The notes beneath the pieces were generated by a model that searched no databases, was not told the DNA's origin, and worked only from the letters and a program-made list of their open reading frames with translations. This document shows, one piece after another, positions 1 to 8,297 of a stretch of 64,000 nucleotides of DNA. Where the stretch lies: the NCBI RefSeq assembly GCF_030014955.1, contig NZ_JAGRPV010000001.1, positions 5,766,001-5,830,000 of the forward strand, in the 5' to 3' direction. Source of the DNA: Cohnella hashimotonis. GTDB lineage: Bacteria > Bacillota > Bacilli > Paenibacillales > Paenibacillaceae. The stretch's first letter is position 1, and every line of letters starts with the position of its first letter. The position numbers and the translations under genes are program-made.

Positions 1-2
1 CA

Positions 3-1451
3 TTCAAAATCATACTAGATTGCAAGAAATTTGGATATGACAAAAAAACATTAGAAGCTTATAAGCTGGATGAGATAAGCTCACTCTGGGTTGAAATGAA
101 CATCGAAGTCAGTAATCCTCATGTTGTTAACTACGAGGTATATAGGAATGGCGCATTAATTGAAGAAAACAGTTATCCAAACAAGTTTAATTTTGGGCCG
201 GTTAAGGTAGTTATATATTCATTTGATAAGGGAGATAAGCAATCTTTTAATCATAGATTTAAAGAACATGTCAAAGATTACGGAAACATTCGAATTTATA
301 GGGACGTTTTTCAAATTTATCCTTATGGTGAGGCGCAAAATGACTGGCTTGAACTTGAATTAAGAAAATCACAAGGACATTTTAGGTTTTTGGGTGTGCG
401 CGATATTATAGGTTTCATTCAAATCTACCGCGAACATAACACTCAATTTATTGACGCAACTAATAGACAAGGTCTAGAAGAAACAGAAGCCCTTAATCAA
501 TTAAAAAATTTTATTGGAAAAGATGTAATGAGTAAATTAGAAGAATACTTTTTTTTCAAAAAATTCAAAGTTGCTGACAGCCAACATGTAGAACATCGTG
601 TTGAAATAACAGAAGCCACGAAAAAACTAAATACAATGGCTAAAGATATTAAAAAGTTCTCTCCTGAACTGGCTAAACAAGTTACAGATCTTACTAAAGT
701 AATTAGAAGTAGCAATATTGAACAAGATAAAATTATTAAAAATCAACAACAACTTGTTGAGGTATACAAGAGATTAGCTAGCAAAGAAACATTGCTTCAA
801 GGTATTATTCATCAGGTTTTAATTCGCTTACAGAATTTAGAGACTTCCGTTTGGAACCAAAGAGCAGACTTAAAGAAAATTTTAATAGATGAAAGTTTGC
901 TCAACATTATTTCCAACAATGAAAATTTTATTTTAGAAACAGCAAAAGAAGTTAAAAGCTATTTATTAGGTGCGAGAGATTACCTTCTCAAAAAAAGGGA
1001 AAAAGTTGAAATAAATCTTTTTGAACAACTTACAAGGATATTCAATTCTTTTAATAATACTTTTACAAATGAAGGTATACAGCATTCGCTGAGCGGACCA
1101 CAAAACGTAAGGTATAAAGTAGACTTAAACGATCTAAAAGTAATATTTGAGAACCTTATTTCCAATGCAGTTAAGTCTTTGAGAAATATTTACGATAGAA
1201 ATAAAAACATAACTATCTCTTATGAAGTATCTGCAACAAAATTAAACATTTTTTTTAGAGATAATGGTGTTGGTATAGATGAAGCCATTATTCCTCACAT
1301 TTTTTCTCCATTCTATACAACTACAGAAGGTGGTTTTGGAATGGGACTTTCTATCGTAGATGAATTAGTTAAGAATAATAATGGAGAGATTAATCTTATT
1401 AAATCTGACATTGGTGCTGCCTTTCAGATTAGTTTTAACTTGGGGGATTAA
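3..1451 (+). CDS. GHKL ATPase / sensor histidine kinase, C-terminal part (5' end outside window)
   Basis: The reading frame is open from base 3, so the start lies upstream; an ATG at 96 is internal. Numbering from that ATG, residues 65-130 contain a block with YPYGEAQNDWL and DATNRQGL. This resembles the region that follows the Hsp90-like ATPase domain in large double-ATPase proteins. A long helical segment (about 160-240) leads to an H-box-like stretch, GIIHQVLIRLQNLE, with candidate phospho-acceptor His239. The catalytic ATPase follows: N box ENLISNAVKSL (about 352), G1 box DNGVGID (389) and G2 box GGFGMGLSIV (412). No transmembrane segment is visible, so a cytosolic sensor is inferred. It lies 3 bp before a response regulator and in the same A+T-rich block, so the two are probably partners. 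The N-terminal ATPase domain is inferred from family resemblance only. Confidence 0.85.
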   Translation, partial: FKIILDCKKFGYDKKTLEAYKLDEISSLWVEMNIEVSNPHVVNYEVYRNGALIEENSYPNKFNFGPVKVVIYSFDKGDKQSFNHRFKEHVKDYGNIRIYRDVFQIYPYGEAQNDWLELELRKSQGHFRFLGVRDIIGFIQIYREHNTQFIDATNRQGLEETEALNQLKNFIGKDVMSKLEEYFFFKKFKVADSQHVEHRVEITEATKKLNTMAKDIKKFSPELAKQVTDLTKVIRSSNIEQDKIIKNQQQLVEVYKRLASKETLLQGIIHQVLIRLQNLETSVWNQRADLKKILIDESLLNIISNNENFILETAKEVKSYLLGARDYLLKKREKVEINLFEQLTRIFNSFNNTFTNEGIQHSLSGPQNVRYKVDLNDLKVIFENLISNAVKSLRNIYDRNKNITISYEVSATKLNIFFRDNGVGIDEAIIPHIFSPFYTTTEGGFGMGLSIVDELVKNNNGEINLIKSDIGAAFQISFNLGD

Positions 1452-1454
1452 TAC

Positions 1455-2132
1455 ATGCATGACTTTACAAGAAATATCATGATAGTAGATGACTCGAAAA
1501 ATATAAGTAACGAGATTAAGCAATATATCAGTATATTTGAAAGTTTAAAAGCTGAACATCAACTAGACTTCAACTTGAACTTCACGGCGATTCAAAAATA
1601 TGATCAAGCAATCACTTTACTTGAAAGTAAAGACTCAGTTTTTGATGTATTGCTCATTGATTACGATTTAAGACAGACTGGCAATGCAGAACGTGGTAGT
1701 GATCTTGTCAGGGAAATTAGAAGCAGGATAAACAAACATTGTAAAATTATTTTTTATACAATGGGTGATCTAGCAACTGTCTTTCCCCATAGAAATGACT
1801 TAATAAATTTATTTAATCAAGGTATCTATAAATTTCTTTCTAAGGATACATTCTCTCAAAGTCATAATATTTACGGACAACCAGAATTACAGATCAGAGT
1901 AGAAATAATGATTGAAGCAATTCATAACATAGATTTTGTACAAGTTACTCTTGAGCGATACTTTGCTGAATATGGAGATATCGTCTCTGAAGAACGTATT
2001 AGGGTCAATAATAATGAATATACGCTTAATGAGATCATTACTCTCATTAGACGTGATGAAGACACAGGTAGGGTTTATAAAAGTAACCTTGCAGAATCAG
2101 TTATTATTCATAATTTAATATCCGGGAGATAA
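1455..2132 (+). CDS. Response regulator with receiver domain and helical C-terminal region
   Basis: Residues 8-135 form a receiver domain: acidic pair Asp12-Asp13 in IMIVDDS, phospho-acceptor Asp69 in LLIDYDL, Thr102 at the end of the fourth strand and Lys130 in YKFLSKD. The C-terminal 90 residues are predicted helical and contain no recognisable DNA-binding helix-turn-helix. The output may therefore be protein-protein contact with the next gene product instead of transcription (inference). The start at 1455 follows a GGGGGA ribosome site and lies 3 bp after the kinase stop. The next gene begins 5 bp after this stop, so all three genes are probably co-transcribed. Confidence 0.88.
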   Translation: MHDFTRNIMIVDDSKNISNEIKQYISIFESLKAEHQLDFNLNFTAIQKYDQAITLLESKDSVFDVLLIDYDLRQTGNAERGSDLVREIRSRINKHCKIIFYTMGDLATVFPHRNDLINLFNQGIYKFLSKDTFSQSHNIYGQPELQIRVEIMIEAIHNIDFVQVTLERYFAEYGDIVSEERIRVNNNEYTLNEIITLIRRDEDTGRVYKSNLAESVIIHNLISGR

Positions 2133-2137
2133 GATCA

Positions 2138-3091
2138 TTGAAAATAATTCACTTCTTTCCTCGTTCATTAGGGATAAGATTTTTAAATTCATTCAAGCAA
2201 TTTCTTCAAGAATCATATGGTTATGCCTATATTTTTCACGATAAATCCGAAGGTTTAGTTTCCGAACTCGTCAATAGACACAATGAAACTGATATCGTGA
2301 TATTTACTGCACATGGTACAGAGGATAGTATAATAGGAGAGATGGTCAAAGGCGAGGAAGTATCTCTTCGTGAAGACAAACTTTCTAATCTGAAACACTC
2401 CTTTGTATTTTCTTTTTCGTGCTCTACAGGTGCCTTAGGAGAGCGTTTATGTTTAAATTGTAATGTGTTATCTTATATAGGCTTCAACGATATAATCAAT
2501 TTATCCGTCAAATCGGAAGACAATGCATTCAAACAAGAATTAACAAAAGTATTGAAGTTAATATATAGTAGTGCTTTACAAATCTCTTTTGACACATTTA
2601 TAAAAAGAAGTTATGATGTCGGACAATTTTCAAGGTTAATTTCTTTGAATTTGAAACGCAGCTTTTCAACGGTTCTTGCAATGAATAGTAATCAATTGAG
2701 CACCTATTTTAGTATTAGTGCCGTAACTTCTTCTAATCCAGCTTTTATTAAAAAGCTGCATAGTGATCTTCTAACTACTATCGATTCGGTAAGGTCAAGA
2801 ATTGTTGTCCATGGCGAAAAAGGGTTTATTCCATGGTTCTTTATTGAAGATGATGAAGCAAAGAATCGAGAAATAATATTGAAATTAGAAAACGTTAGTT
2901 TCTCAAGCCAAAATGAATATTATCGCTTTTTTATCTTGGCTTGGCTTTATCTAAGAATTGGGCAGAGCAAAAATTCCATTAGAGCCTTCAATAAATCTCA
3001 TAAACTGTTTCCGGATTTTGAACCACTAAAATTATTTCCTTTTAGTTCAGAAGACTTCGAACAACTGTACTCTGAAACAGAGGCAGGTTGA
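2138..3091 (+). CDS. Caspase/CHAT-like putative cysteine protease effector
   Basis: The first 110 residues look like a caspase-fold hydrolase: a hydrophobic strand ends in TAHG (His59), followed about 35 residues later by a strand ending in FSFSC (Cys95). This is the usual His-Cys order of CHAT/caspase-like proteases. The remaining 200 residues are not recognised; the end (about 280-310) looks like a single TPR-type helical pair. The start is TTG at 2138, with GGGAG nine bases upstream; no ATG fits better. It is the last gene of a kinase-regulator-effector trio and is followed by a strong hairpin. A protease role is inferred from the two motifs and from context; a non-catalytic caspase-like scaffold is the alternative. 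Confidence 0.62.
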   Translation: MKIIHFFPRSLGIRFLNSFKQFLQESYGYAYIFHDKSEGLVSELVNRHNETDIVIFTAHGTEDSIIGEMVKGEEVSLREDKLSNLKHSFVFSFSCSTGALGERLCLNCNVLSYIGFNDIINLSVKSEDNAFKQELTKVLKLIYSSALQISFDTFIKRSYDVGQFSRLISLNLKRSFSTVLAMNSNQLSTYFSISAVTSSNPAFIKKLHSDLLTTIDSVRSRIVVHGEKGFIPWFFIEDDEAKNREIILKLENVSFSSQNEYYRFFILAWLYLRIGQSKNSIRAFNKSHKLFPDFEPLKLFPFSSEDFEQLYSETEAG

Positions 3092-3117
3092 ATTTCTAAT
3101 GTTCAAATAAAACTAGG

Positions 3118-3165
3118 TATAACACAGCCCCCACAAAAGAAGCTTGTTGAGGGGGCTGTGTTATA
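3118..3165. terminator. Perfect 15-bp hairpin, bidirectional terminator
   Basis: Arms 3118-3132 and 3151-3165 are perfect inverted copies ending in five C and five G. It sits between the convergent caspase-like gene and the DUF2075 gene and would serve both. It also marks the change from A+T-rich to more balanced DNA. There is no long T-run. Confidence 0.75.
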
Positions 3166-3264
3166 CCCACTGATAAACTAAAGATATACAGGTCCATCAT
3201 CCAATAAAGTCTAGAAAAATCAAAGTTTCAGCATTATGCATAACTGGAAGTAGAAGTTCAAGTA

Positions 3265-5154
3265 TTATTCCTGTGACTCATGCACCACCATTATGCGCCT
3301 CCATTGCACCTCTAAATATTTCTGAAGCTCCGGATCACGGCAATACAAATAGCATCCCTTCATCCCTCGAGAGATTAAGACTTTGTATATATTCTTAATC
3401 AGTTTCGTCAGACGCTCATTATCGTTTTTCAGCCCGCGTTTCCCCATCTTGTCCTTATAAGCGTCATAGTCCGCATAGATCTGCTTCGTATCTGGGTCAT
3501 ATTGCAGATCATTTCCGATGATCACGCCGACATAGTCGAACTCCAGTCCTTGCGAGGTATGCACGCACCCAATCTGTTCCACGCCTCGCTCATCGATCGC
3601 CCAGGTAGACAGCGCTCGCCCATTCCATGGCATCTTGAACTGATGCTCTGGAATGTCGACGTCCTCGACCTCTCCGTTCGGATTGCCGTCCTTCGCGTCG
3701 GTCCAGTTCCACGCATACCCGGCTAGCATGCGAGCTTTGTAACCCTCATCGACCTTCCGCTTAATTTGGTCATATACGGAAAGTGGGCTGTCCATAAGCA
3801 TAAACTGGAAAGCATCCTGATCCCAGCCATTAAAGTTGCCTGTCTCTCGGATCTGGAAAATGTGATCGATCCAATTGAGGAAGCCCTCCGCTCCCGAGCA
3901 GCGAAACTGCGCCGACAAGGCGTATTCGAGGACATCGGAGCTGTTCAATTCGGCGATCCGTTTAATCTCCTCGACGGTGCCGATGTCGTCGGGGCGAATG
4001 CGCTGGAAGTCGTCGATGAAGAACACGTTGACCTTGGATGATTTAATGATGTCTTCAATCTGGTTTACGCCCTGATACATATAGGCGCCCTTCCCCTTCA
4101 GACGGTGGGCTTCGTCCACGATTAAGACGTCAAAGAAGTCGGCTGGGGAATTGTAAAACTGACCGGAGCCGGAGAATAAATTTCGAACTCTCACTTTATG
4201 CTTCGCTTGCCTATCAACCAAGGTTTCTACCATCGCCGACCGGAAGGAAGCATTGGGAGCGACGAATTTAACGTTCAGCTTCTTCTTTAGCAAGCCACCT
4301 AATGCGTTCATCGAAATCACCGACTTGCCGGTACCGGGGCCGCCCTTTACGATGACCGTCTTCTTCTCCGTAACGTCCTTAGCTGCGCTGATGATGGATT
4401 CATAAGCAATCTTCTGTTCGTCCAGCAGCGTGAACTCGGTACTGCCCTTGAACAGTCCGTCTATATGCTCAATAAGCTTCTTGGAGGGACGGATTTTCCC
4501 GTTCTCAATTAAGTAGAGCAGATTAATGCCGTTGCCTTTGCCGGTATGTTTATGGATAAAGTCCTGAAGCTTCAACGTATCTTCAGATCGGAATAAGGGC
4601 GCCTTCTGGATAATCGGTTGGTACTGCTCACTCTGAAGCGGGTCCGGCTGCGGTGACCTGTAATTATGCAGATAAGCGCAAGAGTAGCTACGGAGCTGAT
4701 TCGAGTGAACGGCTTCGTTCATATCCTCGAGATGCTGTCGGTAGGACCATGCCTGATAGGAAGGATGCGGCATTTCCCGCTCCCGCCCTCCGACGCAAGC
4801 CAGGACCACATCCTCGCGATCCGTTGCTTTGGCCGAGTCCCACTGCTTCAGTTCCACGATGATGAAGTTTTTGTTGCCAGCCTCGTCGTGCCCCGTCACG
4901 ATAAAATCGACCCGCTTGCTTGTCGCTGGAATATTGTATTCAATTAAGATGCCGCAGTCATCGGCAATATTGGAGTTGCGAATGACGCGCTCCATAAATT
5001 GCATCGAGTTGTTCCAGGCCCGAATCTCCCCTTGGCTTGGATGCATCCCCATCTTGCGCACGAAGGCCTCTTCGATCGTAACCGTGAGCAGATTGCTATC
5101 TACTTTTTCCCGAAATTCACGCGCGCTACTGCTAAATATAATCAAGGTCCGCAC
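3265..5154 (-). CDS. DUF2075-family P-loop ATPase with nuclease-like N-terminus
   Basis: Residues 70-105 carry a PD-(D/E)XK-like pattern: Glu72, Asp83 in RVDFIVTG, and Glu101/Lys103 in IIVELKQW. A superfamily-1 helicase-like ATPase follows, with Walker A GGPGTGKS (271-278) and Walker B VLIVDEAH (about 343-350). A later stretch, IGCVHTSQGLEFDYVG, matches the nucleotide-binding end of such helicases. The GTG start at 5154 comes two bases after the stop of the MazG-type gene, which implies translational coupling. The N-terminal sequence is what I expect for full-length family members. The family is widespread and its biological role is not firmly known; a role in DNA/RNA processing or defence is inferred. 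Confidence 0.87.
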   Translation of the reverse strand: MRTLIIFSSSAREFREKVDSNLLTVTIEEAFVRKMGMHPSQGEIRAWNNSMQFMERVIRNSNIADDCGILIEYNIPATSKRVDFIVTGHDEAGNKNFIIVELKQWDSAKATDREDVVLACVGGREREMPHPSYQAWSYRQHLEDMNEAVHSNQLRSYSCAYLHNYRSPQPDPLQSEQYQPIIQKAPLFRSEDTLKLQDFIHKHTGKGNGINLLYLIENGKIRPSKKLIEHIDGLFKGSTEFTLLDEQKIAYESIISAAKDVTEKKTVIVKGGPGTGKSVISMNALGGLLKKKLNVKFVAPNASFRSAMVETLVDRQAKHKVRVRNLFSGSGQFYNSPADFFDVLIVDEAHRLKGKGAYMYQGVNQIEDIIKSSKVNVFFIDDFQRIRPDDIGTVEEIKRIAELNSSDVLEYALSAQFRCSGAEGFLNWIDHIFQIRETGNFNGWDQDAFQFMLMDSPLSVYDQIKRKVDEGYKARMLAGYAWNWTDAKDGNPNGEVEDVDIPEHQFKMPWNGRALSTWAIDERGVEQIGCVHTSQGLEFDYVGVIIGNDLQYDPDTKQIYADYDAYKDKMGKRGLKNDNERLTKLIKNIYKVLISRGMKGCYLYCRDPELQKYLEVQWRRIMVVHESQE

Positions 5155-5156
5155 CT

Positions 5157-5489
5157 CTATAAGTCTGTATATTTGTCCTTCCGGCCATATGCCTTCTCCA
5201 CCGGATACTTCTGCTCGTTCTTGGCCAGCTTGTCCCGAATGACATCCTCAAGCCTGACATCTACGGCATCCGCCAGATAAATGGCATAGATGAGGACATC
5301 CGCCAATTCGTCCGCGATACGCTCTTTCTTCGAATCCAGCGCTTCCTCGGACGTTTTCCATTGGAAGTTCTCCAGAAGTTCAGACGCCTCAATGCTTAGC
5401 GAGATCGCCAGATCCTTAGGGTTGTGGAACTGCTCCCAGTTGCGATTTTTGCGGAACTCCAGGACCTTTCTTACGATCTCCTCATTCAT
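5157..5489 (-). CDS. MazG-type nucleotide pyrophosphohydrolase
   Basis: A 110-residue all-helical protein with the metal-binding pattern of the MazG/dCTPase superfamily: IEASELLENFQW near residues 33-44 supplies the first EXXE pair, and ADELADVLIYAIYLAD (about 59-74) supplies the E..D motif. Such enzymes hydrolyse nucleoside triphosphates to monophosphate and pyrophosphate and are thought to clean nucleotide pools. AAGGAGG lies eight bases before the ATG. It is the first gene of a two-gene operon with the DUF2075 ATPase. The natural substrate cannot be told from the sequence. Confidence 0.88.
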   Translation of the reverse strand: MNEEIVRKVLEFRKNRNWEQFHNPKDLAISLSIEASELLENFQWKTSEEALDSKKERIADELADVLIYAIYLADAVDVRLEDVIRDKLAKNEQKYPVEKAYGRKDKYTDL

Positions 5490-5755
5490 GGGTCGTCCTC
5501 CTTACCTATACTTCAGATTATATAGTAGAATTTGGGTGCTGTGGCCGTTTTCGTCGAATAGACACTTATGACTGCAAAAAAACTCCCTTCCAACGACGAA
5601 TACCGCGTGAGAGAATCCCTCTTTTAGATTTGCATCGTTGGTACGTCTCCCTAATAAGTGATCAGAAAATGAGTAATTCTTTTCAGAAGGTACCATAGAA
5701 AAATGGTACTCCCTAAGAGCCGCAGCCGATGCTAGGCTTTTCCTGGGGGTGCACA

Positions 5756-6259
5756 ATGAAAAGGATTATCTTCTTATCTGTAGTTCTGTTTTTACTCGTG
5801 CCGTCAGTAGCCTTCGCAAACTTCGTATGGCCTGCAATGTACATGACCAGCTACGTATATTCCTGGAAAATCATACTGGCAAGCATATTGCTCGAGATGA
5901 TCGCGATCCGGTGGATGACCAAGTTCCCCATCCTTAAATCCATGGTCGTGAGTGTAGTTATAAATGCAGTTTCAGCAGTGATTGGGGCTTTCCTATTGCC
6001 CTTCTCAGGAATCGTTTGGGAGTTAATTTACGGTCCGATTAGGGAATGGATCTTTGATTATGGCACCTTCCACTGGAGTACCTGGATTACCACCTTATTT
6101 ATTGCCGCATGTATGAATGTAGTTCTGGAAGGTTTGGCAATGCGAATCATTTTTAAATTCCGAAGCTCGATCGTACATATTCTTCTCCTCTTTCTCGTCA
6201 ATACCATAACCATTCTTTTCGCCGCTTTCGCCATGCAGAAGGAGCATCCGTTCTTTTGA
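5756..6259 (+). CDS. Multi-pass membrane protein of unknown function
   Basis: This 167-residue protein starts at the ATG at 5756, seven bases after CTGGGGG. It opens with a signal-like hydrophobic segment (residues 3-21) ending near FANF, followed by about four further hydrophobic stretches (27-45, 56-80, 108-128 and 134-160). No domain is recognised. It stands alone between the MazG gene transcribed away from it and a small exported protein. An ATG-less extension back to 5729 exists in the frame but has no ribosome site. Confidence 0.6.
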   Translation: MKRIIFLSVVLFLLVPSVAFANFVWPAMYMTSYVYSWKIILASILLEMIAIRWMTKFPILKSMVVSVVINAVSAVIGAFLLPFSGIVWELIYGPIREWIFDYGTFHWSTWITTLFIAACMNVVLEGLAMRIIFKFRSSIVHILLLFLVNTITILFAAFAMQKEHPFF

Positions 6260-6458
6260 AACTGGAGGTAATCATCGCGGCTGTCTTGGTCAGATGGACC
6301 GTGCTGCTTAGCGGACTTCTGTCTAAGCTGATGAGGGGCGCAAGATCCATCTGCAACTTATTTCCAGTGCGATCGTCAAATATCATAAATTCGAAGTCAG
6401 CCTGCTCTGCTTCGTAATTCCTTAGTACCATTTTGCCTTTCCGGGAGGGCGAGGGCTC

Positions 6459-6746
6459 GTGTCAAAAAGACTGAAGAATATCGTGCTTACTCTCGTCGTG
6501 ATCCTATTCGTCTACTTTTTATTTCTTCCCTCAATAACGCCTGAACTAGCCGTCCGAAAGCAACTGTTATTTTCCTTTCACCCCATTAAAGCAGTAACGT
6601 CTGCGGTGCGGCAAGGTAGCATAAAAAACGACCCGAAATATGGAACGCTCTATGAAGTAGCGGATCAAGCTATAACCGAACCATTTATATATGTTAAAAA
6701 ATCATGGTTAGGTTGGCGTGTAACTTCTGTTGGATCAGGACCGTGA
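6459..6746 (+). CDS. Small membrane-anchored protein, unknown
   Basis: A 95-residue protein with one N-terminal hydrophobic segment (about 8-26) and a soluble, probably extracellular, remainder. It uses GTG at 6459 after the purine-rich GGGAGGGCGAGGG. The hairpin just after its stop supports an expressed gene. No family is recognised. Confidence 0.5.
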   Translation: MSKRLKNIVLTLVVILFVYFLFLPSITPELAVRKQLLFSFHPIKAVTSAVRQGSIKNDPKYGTLYEVADQAITEPFIYVKKSWLGWRVTSVGSGP

Positions 6747-6768
6747 GTCGATCTCGACATCCATGAAG

Positions 6769-6801
6769 AAGCTCCGCCGTCTTATAGGGACTGCGGAGCT
6801 T
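6769..6801. terminator. Hairpin after small exported gene
   Basis: Nine-base arms AAGCTCCGC (6769-6777) and GCGGAGCTT (6793-6801) are perfectly inverted; the T-rich tail is short. It lies between two convergent genes and could end transcription from both. Confidence 0.6.
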
Positions 6802-6868
6802 TGCCTCATTATAGCTCGGTCAAATTGCCACTAGCTTTAATGCACTTGCATAATTCTACTCCCTGCTT

Positions 6869-7645
6869 CTACTCCCCATTCAGCTCAATCTGCTCCAATA
6901 TCTCCATACATTCTTCTACAGTTCCTTCATTGGTCATTACCGTGAATATATGCTTGTCCGTTATTAAGTGAGCAACTCTTCTTACTTCTCCATCTACGTA
7001 GATGACTGCATGTCCTTGGATCTCGGTTTTTTCCTTCTTTTCAGTGGCATAGGCGTCGCTTGTTAAAAACCATTGAAGCGTCTCCTCTTCAGCGACCGGC
7101 TCAGATGCCTGGACAAATAAATACTCCACACCGCCTGATGTTCGAAAAGTAGTTCTGAGTGTGAATCCTCTCTCCGTTTTCTCAGCCGATATAGCCGATC
7201 TTTCTAAATAAGAGGTTTCGTCTTCTTCGGGTGCGTGTGAGAGCTGAACCGACTTGGGTACGAAATTCTCGTCAGCTGGCACCTCCGATATATCGATGTG
7301 ACCAAGCGGCAGATTACTTGAGATGTCCGTTGGCTTCGGCACGGCAGGCTCTTGATCCGGCAACTCCTCCAAGCCTCCAGCTTGTGCTTGTCCGCCTTGT
7401 TTCACAATGGGGTCTGGTTGGTGCTCGATCCCCACCGAGCGATGCGTAACGAACAGCACCGTTAATACGACGAGCAATGACGCCAGACTTACATGAACCA
7501 ACCAGGAACGAATCGGCTTTGACGCTGTAGCTTCGGCATTTTGAGAACGCAGCACTATTTTTTGCAGCAACCGATCGTTAAACTTTTTTTGTTTAAAAAT
7601 ATCCGCCTGCAAGTCCTTATACCAATCAGGATCTGAATGGTTCAT
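6869..7645 (-). CDS. Putative membrane anti-sigma factor
   Basis: The 258-residue protein overlaps the 3' end of the ECF sigma gene by 20 bp, the usual arrangement for an anti-sigma factor. The start at 7645 is chosen because GGGGAGG lies eight bases upstream; the frame extends nine codons further without such a site. A short cytoplasmic part is followed by a transmembrane segment near residues 48-66 (VSLASLLVVLTVLFV), then a proline/glutamate-rich linker and an extracytoplasmic domain of about 150 residues. No zinc-binding HXXXCXXC motif is present, so it is not a classic ZAS-domain protein. Function is inferred mainly from position. Confidence 0.68.
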   Translation of the reverse strand: MNHSDPDWYKDLQADIFKQKKFNDRLLQKIVLRSQNAEATASKPIRSWLVHVSLASLLVVLTVLFVTHRSVGIEHQPDPIVKQGGQAQAGGLEELPDQEPAVPKPTDISSNLPLGHIDISEVPADENFVPKSVQLSHAPEEDETSYLERSAISAEKTERGFTLRTTFRTSGGVEYLFVQASEPVAEEETLQWFLTSDAYATEKKEKTEIQGHAVIYVDGEVRRVAHLITDKHIFTVMTNEGTVEECMEILEQIELNGE

Positions 7646-8174
7646 ACGCGTAGTCCTCCCCCAATCGTACATTCATTTTTTTCCGTGCCGCAAAAAGTCT
7701 CGACCTTACCGCTCCCTCCGAAATATCGAGCAGCTGAGCGATCTCTGGTATGGACAGCTGATATTTGGCGTGCAGGATCAGGATCTCTCTGGATTTTACA
7801 GGCAGCTTCAGGACAGCGATCCACACCTCATTCGCCGCTTCATGATCCAGGTAGGTCTGTTCAGCGGATCTGCTGCTTTCCTTTAAGCTCACGTTTCCGA
7901 CAAGAAAAACCTTACGGATAAAAGCGGACTTCCGATAGTTGTAGCTGATATTGCGTGTTATTTTCAGCAGCCAAGTCTTCATGGATGACTCGTTCCGGAA
8001 GGATACGACATGACGGAATACCTGCAGGAATACATCCTGGGTAATGTCCTCCGCCATGCTCTGATTTTTGACAATGGAATAGGCGTAGTTCCAGACCTCT
8101 TGACCGTATTCGTGCATCAGCGCTTCAAATGTTATGGGATCTAAATTTGCCATCGTACGAATGGAGCCTTCCAT
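7626..8174 (-). CDS. ECF-family RNA polymerase sigma factor
   Basis: Sigma region 2 spans about residues 15-80, with the core-binding signature AEDITQDVFLQVFRHV and FRNESSMKTWLLKITRN. Region 4 spans about 115-170, with ISEGAVRSRLFAARKKM as the -35-recognising helix-turn-helix. At about 182 residues it has the normal ECF length. ATG at 8174 follows GAGGTGG; a TTG immediately before it could also serve. The gene is coupled to the downstream anti-sigma gene. The activating signal is unknown; envelope stress is the common theme for such pairs. Confidence 0.92.
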   Translation of the reverse strand: MEGSIRTMANLDPITFEALMHEYGQEVWNYAYSIVKNQSMAEDITQDVFLQVFRHVVSFRNESSMKTWLLKITRNISYNYRKSAFIRKVFLVGNVSLKESSRSAEQTYLDHEAANEVWIAVLKLPVKSREILILHAKYQLSIPEIAQLLDISEGAVRSRLFAARKKMNVRLGEDYAYEPFRS

Positions 8175-8201
8175 CAATTCTCACCACCTCGATATATAGA
8201 C

Positions 8202-8216
8202 AACTCAAACCGAGTT
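8202..8216. promoter_or_regulatory. Small inverted repeat upstream of sigma gene
   Basis: AACTC and GAGTT flank five bases, 28-42 bp upstream of the sigma start, close to where its promoter should be. It may be an autoregulatory site or chance. Confidence 0.25.
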
Positions 8217-8226
8217 TTGTTTGCAC

Positions 8227-8279
8227 AAAAAAACCAGCGGCATGCTTGGACTGGAAGTGAAGTCCCAGGATGCGCTGGT
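8227..8279 (-). terminator. Rho-independent terminator of lipoprotein operon
   Basis: Read on the minus strand, a stem of about 19 bp starting ACCAGCGCATCC, with one bulge, is followed directly by a run of seven or more T. It lies just after the stop at 8298. Confidence 0.85.
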
Positions 8280-8297
8280 ACACTCATCTATCGAACA

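Noticed and set aside
1936..2118. Small plus-strand frame inside the response regulator gene
   Set aside because: Overlaps a clear receiver-domain gene in another frame with no start signal.
5502..5756. Minus-strand open frame of 84 codons with FFCSHKCLFDENGH
   Set aside because: It lacks a ribosome site, overlaps the promoter of the gene at 5756 and matches no known family; probably chance, though a remnant is possible.
6198..6431. Minus-strand frame starting MVLRNYEAEQADFEFMIFDD
   Set aside because: The first half looks protein-like, but the second half is antisense to the membrane protein end and no ribosome site is seen. At most it is a fragment.
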